The notes beneath the pieces were generated by a model. It saw only the letters and a program-made list of their open reading frames with translations, ran no database searches and was not told where the DNA came from. Source: Conidiobolus incongruus B7586 (lineage: Eukaryota > Entomophthoromycota > Entomophthoromycetes > Entomophthorales > Conidiobolaceae). From it: 16,609 nucleotides of DNA. Below, in pieces: positions 8,678 to 16,609 of the stretch. The stretch's first letter is position 1, and every line of letters begins with the position of its first letter. The stretch is from NCBI GenBank assembly GCA_000697335.1, contig JNEM01016025.1, forward strand, positions 1-16,609, given 5' to 3'. Position numbers and translations under genes: made by a program.

Positions 8678-10027
8678 ATGATATTTCCCAAACTAAAATT
8701 ATTTCATAAATTATTAAATATAAAATCCAATAAACAAGAAAATCAAAATGATAATCTTGATTGGAATTTGATACTCAGTTTGAATTATATGATCAAGCAT
8801 TTAACCACTACCGAGACGAATGAACTAAGTCAATTGAATTGTTTTTTGAGAGCTAAATTAAAGCCTATTATATTTCAAAATTTGAGTGTAATGAATTTTC
8901 CAAAGGAGTTTTTGAAAATTCCAAATAATACGAATATAATTGATTCCAAGTCCAAGATTGATATCCAAGTTGATCATTTTATTCGCCATTTTCAATCTAT
9001 TTACCTCTATGTCAAGCATTTGTACGTGAGAAAAGGTTTGAATTATTATCTTTTACCGCCGATTACTAATTTATGTCCCAAATTGAGTACTCTTTCCATA
9101 CATAATATGTCTATTCCACTAACAACTTTGAAGGTTGTTTTCAGCAGCTATCTTCATTAGAGACTTTAACGCTAATTTATGTTAGGATTATCGAATGGTC
9201 AAAAGATACTGGTAATATAAAATATCCTTCAACTCTAAAATCCTTATCAACATTAGCTTGTCAGAAGTATAAGTCTCCACTAACTGAAGATCCTATGGAA
9301 ATCAATTATGATTACCACGCACAAAATATCAGCATTCAGCCTTTTCATTTGCTAGATCGTGACTTTCCTAATCTTGAGACTTACTATTACGGGTTACGAT
9401 AAAACTGTAATTAGCAAACTCAATTAATTTCTATATAGACATCTACATCTTATGAAGCTCTCAATTGCAATCAATTTATTAAATCAAAACATAAATTATT
9501 TGTCAGAATATAAATTTTTGACTCATTTATCATTTTTAGATGGTAACGATTCACCACCTGATCTATCTCAGTTACATTTTCCCCATTTCAAATATGTTCA
9601 AAGTATTCAATTCTCCTATATTTATCCTAGTTCCATCTCTTCAGATTATAAGATATTTACAGGATTCTCCAATTTGAAAGAATTCTTAATAATCTATCAC
9701 GAAGGTTTCAATGGTCTATTTGGCCTAATTCTAAAACAATCACCTCAACTGAAATATTTGACACTGCACACCAACATGAGAACTCGAAAATTGAAGTCAA
9801 TACTACCATCCAACCAGCTGTATCAAATCCGACTCTATTCTTTCCATCCTCACTCTGTGGATTTAAGAGCATTCCAAAATAGCTTCAAATTAAAGAAAGT
9901 AATCATCCATCACAGCGATATAACGAATATTGAAGGCTATAGGGATGAGTTATTCTGTTATTTTCACCAGTTTAGAACTTGGAAATGTATAATTTATCAA
10001 GTTATGATATATTGTTATAAACTTTGA
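8678..10027 (+). CDS. Leucine-rich-repeat protein with F-box-like N-terminus; frame interrupted or unusually spliced
   Basis: The first frame is open from 8639; the first ATG is 8678. The opening (LDWNLILSLNYMIKHLTTTE followed by ELSQLNCFLRAKLKPIIFQ) resembles an F-box-like helical front end before LRRs. LRR-like units then follow, for example CPKLSTLSIHNMSI, SSLETLTLIYVRI, FPNLETYYYG, FSNLKEFLIIY, SPQLKYLTLHT and FKLKKVIIHHSDI. The first frame stops at 9158-9160, but LRR coding continues in another frame from about 9130, which looks like a one-base deletion. Alternatively a 47-nt intron (9087-9133, donor GTACTC, CTAAC branch word at 9119-9123) restores the frame. A 46-nt intron, 9393-9438 (donor GTTACG, acceptor TATATAG), then joins YYYG to HLHLMKLSI in phase. 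With both introns the exons 8678-9086, 9134-9392 and 9439-10027 give 418 residues. Both donors are weaker than those of the two enzyme genes. Such proteins often act as SCF ubiquitin-ligase adaptors; that role is inferred. It may be a young pseudogene. Confidence 0.65.
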
Positions 10028-10072
10028 TTCTATTCAATGTTTTTAAATAATTAGTTTATGATCTGTTAATGT

Positions 10073-10078
10073 AATAAA
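10073..10078 (+). terminator. Polyadenylation signal of the LRR gene
   Basis: AATAAA begins 46 bases after the stop codon at 10025-10027, followed by T-rich sequence. The spacing fits a fungal 3' end. The word is common by chance here. Confidence 0.35.
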
Positions 10079-10179
10079 TGTTTTGATAGTTTTTATTATC
10101 CAAAACTTATTTATTCCATTTCTCAATTCAATATTTGTATTTTATTAACAAAACCTATTAAACTAATCATACAAGATAC

Positions 10180-10725
10180 TGTGAGGTTTTCTATTGTTAT
10201 AAATCCTACAGATTTTTATTAGTAGCGATAGCAGGATAGGTTATTGGGTGTAGAGGAGTGAATAGAGATTCTATGAGACTACACAAGGTAGGTGCATTAT
10301 ATGGTAATAGTATGTTGACTATAGTTTTTTTATAGTGCCATTGCTAGGCGAAGATAGCGTTTTAGAAGGTATAGGAGTATAAAATACATTCTGACTACAG
10401 TCTTAATGACATGCAATTACCAATTTGACGTTGACCTGTTTGTAGGTCTTGAAAATGATTTCGACGTTAAAAACTAAACTTATCAAAAGTAGATCACACT
10501 TGTCCAAAACCTATATGGAGTCCAGAGACCACAAGGAGGTAATTCTCAATGTCAATCCTTGAAGATTGGATTGATTGATTGTTAGATATGAAAAGTATGA
10601 TTTGAATAACATTAATATTTCAAGCTATCTTTACATGAAATCAAGGACGCTTAAAGGTATTGTTTAATTCAAGGTATATTTATTTATATAAATATCCATA
10701 ATTATTATAAGTTTTCCTTAAGTAA
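10180..10725 (+). other. Candidate small spliced gene or decayed gene
   Basis: G+C rises here above both flanks. Several GT-AG intervals have the same length as the introns of the confirmed genes. These are 10288-10335 (48 nt, donor GTAGGT), 10539-10585 or 10539-10595 (47 or 57 nt, donor GTAATT) and 10657-10711 (55 nt, donor GTATTG). With the last two (using 10595), an ATG at 10455 reads through exons 10455-10538, 10596-10656 and 10712-10725 to a TAA, about 52 residues, starting MISTLKTKLIKSRSHLSK. The family is not recognised. The stretch before 10455 has no consistent frame. It could equally be a non-coding spliced RNA or a gene remnant. Confidence 0.2.
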
Positions 10726-11029
10726 TATTGTCATATTCCTACTAAATTACTACTTATATCTTTACCTTTTTATTTCAATTTACCCATAGTTTACCTCTTA
10801 TCTTATATTCTCTCAAATTCATTAATTTTTATCCCAATATACAAAGGAGGAAAACCACTCATTTTTACCAAAAGGAAATTAGATCATAACCTCTATAAAT
10901 AACTTTCAAATAAAACTCTAAGTAAACTATATTATAATATTATAAGCTATTGATACTCAATCTTAAAGTATTATAATCATTTTATTCTCCAGCACTAAAA
11001 TAATATAAATATTATCATAAAATCAAAAA

Positions 11030-14000
11030 ATGGGAAATTTTTTAATTTTTGATTTTTCAAATATATTATTAATTTCAAATTATAAAATATATATAAAACA
11101 AATAAGAGAATAAATAGTTTAATATTAAATATATATATATATATATTTAATAGCTTTTTTGATTAAAAAATTAATTTTTTTAAATTTGTTGCTTAATTGA
11201 ATTATATTGAAATTAAATAATAATCATAAGTTTTTTAATTTAAAATTTTTAAAACTTTATCACAAACCCTCTAAAAATATATAAAATTTCAAGCACTTTC
11301 TAGTAATGAAATACTATTTTATTAAACTATTTATTATCAGGTAAATTATTTTAAAGCTGGGAGAGAAATTATTTAAAATATTTTAAAATTTAAAAACTAA
11401 TTTTAATTATTGCTCTTTAATTATAAATAAAATTAAAAAATATGTTAAAAGATATTTTTTATTTAAACTAAAGAATTTTCAAGTCACTTTAATATTAGTT
11501 TTATAAGTATTTTATATATATTAATATTTACCCTTAAATTAATTGATATTTATATAAAATGGGTGATTTATAATTTAACTAAAGTTTAAAAAACTAGAGT
11601 AATTATTAATAAATAAAATTTATTAAAATATAATAATTATGTAAAATTTTATTAATAAAATATTATAATTAATGAATATAAAGTTTTTTTTAGTGTTATT
11701 ATTATTTAAAATATAAAATAAAATATTTAATTAAATTAAATCTATCTTTTTTATAAATATTTTCAAATATCCATTTTATTTATAAATAAAAATAAAAATA
11801 TATATTAAATTATAATGATATATGGTATTTGAAATTAATTCTTTAAAAAAACCAATTAATAATAAATTGTACATTGTTTTTTAGATCAAATTTTTTTTTA
11901 ATTGGAGTGTTTCAAATAGTTTAAAAAATTTATTATTTTATATAATAACTATAAAGTACTTAATATTAAAAGTTCTAAATAATTCTCTAATTAAAAATCA
12001 CTAGATAAAACAACCATATATAGGATATTAATTAAATTATAACTTACTTAATTATAATTATTTTAAATACTTAAAGAACAAAATTATTAAAAAATATTTA
12101 TAACAAAATTTAATTAGTTTATAGAATATCAGACTTTTATATATAATAACGAGTATTATTTTTTAAATATATATACTTTATTAGAAATAAAAAGGTTCTA
12201 ATTCTATATTATATATTGACTGTTATATTTAATTTTTTAATTACCTATTTTCTTTTATTATATAATATTCTTTTTAATTAAATTATAAAAATTTATTTAA
12301 AATTTTTTTATTTACACCAATGGTATTTTTTTAATTTATTTAATAAGCTTTGTTTAAATATATAATAAGACTATTTTATTATTTTTTTTATATTATTAAT
12401 TTAAATATATTTATTTTCATTTTTTATTATCATATAATATTAAAATTAATTGCAAGGAAAAAATATAATTGAATAATTTTTTTAAATAATTTTTAAATAA
12501 TATTATATATTTTTTATTATATCAAATATTTTAAAAATAATATTTTTTTTTAAAATTATGAATAATTCACTTTGAATATTTATTTATTAAAAAAATAATA
12601 ATTTATTCATTTAAATGATAAAATATAATAATAATCACAGAAAATAGTTCTATATTTAAATAAATATTATAGAGGAAAACTTTGAAATAAAATAAAAAAA
12701 TGGTTTTAATCCTTGTTAAAAATAATTAATCTTAAATTACTATTAAAATAAATTAAATTAATAGATAATATCAAATATTAATAATAAATGATAATAATAA
12801 TCTTAAGAATTAAAAACTAAATAATAATTAAATAAATAATCAAAAAAATAGTGCATAAAAAGAAATTTATAAAAACAAAGCAAGAATCGTATTTAATAAA
12901 TAAATTTAATATAAATTTTTTTTTAATTTTAATACAAAAAAGTATATATATCAGAATAATATTATAAGCTAAAATTAATCTTTAAATCAAATAATAAATA
13001 CTATTATAATAATATATTATCAGCAATCTTAAGAGCTTTTCTTTTAACGATCTAATTATTTTTTATATTTATTATGAATATATACAGTATCTTGCAAAAA
13101 TAAGTTAAATAGTTAAGATAACTTATATTTTGGTTAATAACATAAATAGATATTAATATTATTATCATAGACTAGTTATTAAAATTAAATATATTTTTGG
13201 CTATAATAGATTATTTTTAATTATATTTCATCAATAATTAATCTAGAGATTTATTTTTAAAATTTAACTAAAATCAGTTATAAATTTATTGATTTAAAAT
13301 TAAAATTTATCCAAAATATTATTATGTTTTTATCTATATATTTTTCATATATATAAGTTAATATTAATAATATAATTATATACTTAATCTTTCTATAAAT
13401 AGTATATTTTGATGATAATTAACTATATAATAAAAATAAATTAAATTTTAAAATTAATAAGATTATTTATATTAACTTACTTATTATACTTGAAATTAAC
13501 TTAAAAAAATAAAGATATATTTATATTTCTATTTAAGCTTGTCAAAAATATAGATTAATAAATAATATATTTATTCATCAATTTAAAAAAGTAGATATAA
13601 TTTAATTACAAAAATAAAATAAAAACTATAAATAAAAATATAATTTATTAAAAATATTAATATATATATGCTTAGTCTTGAAATAAATATAATTATATTA
13701 TTAAAAAAATTATTTCTAAATGAATATATTTTATTATCAAGCTTAATAAAGGGTTAAAGTGATAATTAAACTTAAATTAAAAAATTTTACAATTATTTTA
13801 TTATATAAAAATAAAAAATATAATATCTTAATAAATATCTAAAAATAATCTATATATATAATATTGATTTAACCTAAAAATATAATAATGGATCAATTAT
13901 AATATAAGGTATATATTATGATTTAATATAAAATATGCTTATAAAGTTAATAAAAAAATAAATTTTAAGATATACCGAAATATTCTATATAATAAAATAA

Positions 14001-16609
14001 AAGAAACTATTGATTATTATAAGTTCAATAATTGAAACTTTATATTCTAAAATAATGAAAAGATTTTATTATATTATTTCTTATATCATTCAATAGTTTA
14101 AGTATAATAAAATATTAATGTTAAAAATCTTTATTTTATTAATTAACTTTAACTTCATTGAGTATTTATTAATAAGCTAAAATAAATTGTTAATATTTTT
14201 TTCTATTAAAAACTTTGAATATTTTTTAAAAACATTTTTAAAAAAAATAAATTAGAGATATTTTAATAATAAAATAATAAACATTATATTTTGTAGATTT
14301 AAAATTATTTTATAGGATATATAATAAATATATTAAGTTTTGATTTTTTTATTATCAACAAAAACCCTGAAATATATAATATATCTTAGTTAAACTTTGA
14401 AATTTAATATATAAATTAGATTTTAATAAAATAAAGGCTATTATAGGCTAATATTAGTAAATAATGTATTTATATTATATTATTTATTATATTTTAATAT
14501 TATTTAGAGTTACTTATATTATTTGTAAAATATTAATGATTTTATTTTTTTGAATTTAAAACAAAAGTATATATTTATTTTAAAAAAAATTACTAATTAA
14601 CCAAATGACTTAAATTCACAGAATCTCGAATTTTTCCAAAATAAAAGGTATTAATTTCAAATATAATTTATATAAACCATTCTATACAATTTATGCAATT
14701 ATCTAACTAACAAATATACCAAAGGGTTTGTAAAGTGCAATATTACTAACTGGTTTACTTAGCTTAAAGTTGGAAGATTTGATATTAAAACTCTACTTAT
14801 ATATGATATTTAAATAAATAATTAATAAAATGCAAATAAAATTAATAATTATTTTTAATATCATCTATATGACTTATAAAAAGAGTTAATATAATTTTTG
14901 AATTTTAATATTAGTTTTACTATAATTTCACTAAAAGGCAACTCAAAACTAGTAAAAAAATTTATAATATAATTAGTATATATATTGGTTAAGAATTTAA
15001 TAAATGAAAAAAAAATATATATATAATAATTATATATTATTTCAATTATTGTCTTATTATTTTTGAGAAAAATAGTGCAATAGATAGGTTATATATTATA
15101 ATATATAATATATTACTAAATAATAAATAGAATACTTGGGTTGAAAAACCAAAATAATTATAATAAATTTCAAAATCAAATCTATATCAAATAATATTAT
15201 AATTACTTCAAAAATTTAGCGATATAATATTTTATTCAATTTTAATTAAATTGTTTACAGGAGTATAATATATTTATATATATAGACATTCATTTTATAT
15301 ATTCTAAAATAACTACAACTAATAAGTTTTTTATTTTTTTTTGATAATATCTATAAATATAACAAATTTTAAAAAATTATGTTTTTTAAAGGGACTGGTA
15401 TTTATCACCAACTTAATTATAATCTTTAGATATAAATCAATATAATTATTGTCATTTTTATAAGTTAATGAATTTGAGTAATGGAAAGAGATTTAATAAT
15501 ATTTTATCTTTATAATCAAAATTAGGAGTGTAATTTTGAATATAAATTATCAAAACTTATTTATAACAGTTAAGTAATTAATATTTATATTAAGTTCTTT
15601 AATTAAAACAAATTAAGGTTATTAATTTTAAAATAAAATAATTATTGCTTTAAATCTATTAATTAAGTTAAAAAAAATATTTTAAATTTATCTATTATAA
15701 TTTTGAACTAATATATATTGATTTTCCAGATATTTATTTTATAATGTTATTTTAGATATATATTTTATTAAGGCTATTTAGTTTATAGTTTTTCATAAAT
15801 ATAACCAAGAGAGCAAACTTTTGTTATATTATATAGTATCTATATAATGATTAATTCAAAAAATTAATTATTATTAAAGTTTATATATTAAGTATAAATT
15901 CAATTTATTTTTATTATAATCTATATTATCAAACTTTTTTTTGAATAAGGTTAATTTATAAAATTTTGATTCATTAAGCATATATTATGGAAATCACCAA
16001 TAATAAATAGGTTTGCAATAATTAATTATATTTAATAATTTAATATCATTTATTTTTTTTATTTTAATTTCATAATATTACAATTAATTAACTTTTTTTA
16101 ACTAATAAATATATTTTAAACTGGATTAAAAAACTACATTGTTTCAATTTAATGGTTTTATTAAATATTTTATTATAAAAGCAATATTTTAACTTATTAT
16201 CCCAAAAACTGGAGATATTCTAGATAATTTAATTTAGAATTTATATTTCAATAGTTTGAAATATTTAAATCATTTCACTTCCTTGAATAAACCATCTCCT
16301 TTTTTTGTTAATTTTTAATTTATTTTTCCTTTATCTTTAATTTATATTTTTGGTTTTTTATTTAATATTTTATATTCTTTTATATGACCATTTTTAGTAA
16401 TGAAGTTTATTTTATATTAATGATAAAAAAATAATTAATTTTTTATATTTATTAATTTTAAGTTAATATATAATTTTTTATAATTTTTAAATATTGGTCA
16501 TTAATATTAAAAAATATATTATCTTTTTAAATCTAATAATTATATTTATTTAATATTAACTTATTCCTTAAATAATTTCAAAATAATATTTATTCATATT
16601 TATAATAAT
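11030..16609. other. Extremely AT-rich, gene-free block
   Basis: From about 11030 to the end the sequence is almost entirely A and T. Several 60-base lines counted by eye have only 4-6 G or C, against about 25% in the spacers further left. CpG is nearly absent, with only about half a dozen in 5.6 kb. Stops occur in all frames and no frame, repeat unit, tRNA, rRNA or telomere repeat is visible. A slightly less extreme patch lies at about 14600-14790, and a pyrimidine-rich run at about 16270-16390. Possible meanings are a centromeric or other heterochromatic AT isochore, or very old DNA degraded by cytosine deamination. The sequence alone does not decide. Confidence 0.75.
11123..11152. repeat. 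30-base perfect palindrome around a TA microsatellite
   Basis: The sequence from 11123 to 11152 reads tattaaat, then alternating AT, then atttaata, and is identical to its reverse complement. It includes a dinucleotide TA run of about 20 bases. It could extrude a cruciform or unwind easily. It is most likely a simple-sequence repeat with flanking A/T symmetry. Confidence 0.7.

Noticed and set aside
9134-9144. GTTGTTTTCAG as a tiny intron fixing the LRR frame
   Set aside because: 11 nt is far too short for spliceosomal removal, and extending 9087-9133 to this acceptor loses the frame.
10180-10300. tRNA-like or small nuclear RNA gene
   Set aside because: No T-loop GGTTCRANNCC box, no cloverleaf arms and no U2, U5 or U6 signature words could be found.
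15089-15108. 20-base perfect palindrome (ttatatattataatatataa)
   Set aside because: Palindromes of this size are expected about once by chance in several kilobases of nearly pure A/T.
11030-16609. Mitochondrial DNA insertion or contamination
   Set aside because: Composition would fit, but no conserved organellar gene, rRNA block or tRNA is visible, even allowing TGA as tryptophan.
11030-16609. Transposon, retroelement, CRISPR array or telomere
   Set aside because: No reverse-transcriptase, integrase or transposase text, no terminal repeats, no regular repeat-spacer pattern and no telomere-type repeat was seen.

Overview
The window looks like a piece of an AT-rich eukaryotic, most likely fungal, nuclear chromosome. 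Three things point there. Two genes are broken by very short GT-AG introns, all 46-58 nt. One encodes a stand-alone ACAD10/11-type phosphotransferase and the other a PlsC-family acyltransferase with a fungal-looking layout. A third gene is a leucine-rich-repeat protein with an F-box-like front end. An early-diverging lineage such as Entomophthorales/Zoopagomycota would fit the very high A+T, the short introns and the divergent LRR gene, but that placement is inference. I saw no bacterial gene organisation, tRNA, rRNA, CRISPR array or transposon.

Layout. Positions 1-2179 have no convincing intact gene; the left edge holds degenerate LRR-like text on the minus strand, and a small GC-richer island lies at 840-980. 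Positions 2180-4675 (+) are one uninterrupted gene for an 831-residue protein with a secretory signal, a basic cleavage-site cluster with a tyrosine-rich peptide, and a long acidic Asp/Tyr/Ser/Lys repeat array. It converges with two tandem minus-strand genes. The first, 4855-6111 (4 exons, 370 aa), is an aminoglycoside-phosphotransferase-fold kinase of the ACAD10/11 type. The second, 6415-7783 (9 exons, 314 aa), is a 1-acylglycerol-3-phosphate/lysophospholipid acyltransferase with an in-frame 12-nt microexon. Positions 7784-8677 are a divergent intergenic region. Positions 8678-10027 (+) carry the LRR gene, whose frame is either broken once or rescued by an unusual 47-nt intron inside LRR-coding text. 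Positions 10180-10725 hold several intron-sized GT-AG intervals that could be a small spliced gene. From about 11030 to the end is a block of roughly 5.6 kb with only about 10% G+C by hand count of several lines, few CpGs and no gene.

Functionally the two spliced enzymes both belong to lipid metabolism (hydroxyacyl handling and phospholipid acylation), but nothing shows they are co-regulated. The secreted repeat protein and the LRR gene look like lineage-specific accessory genes. The exon models were built by hand from reading-frame continuity, splice-site sequence and family motifs.
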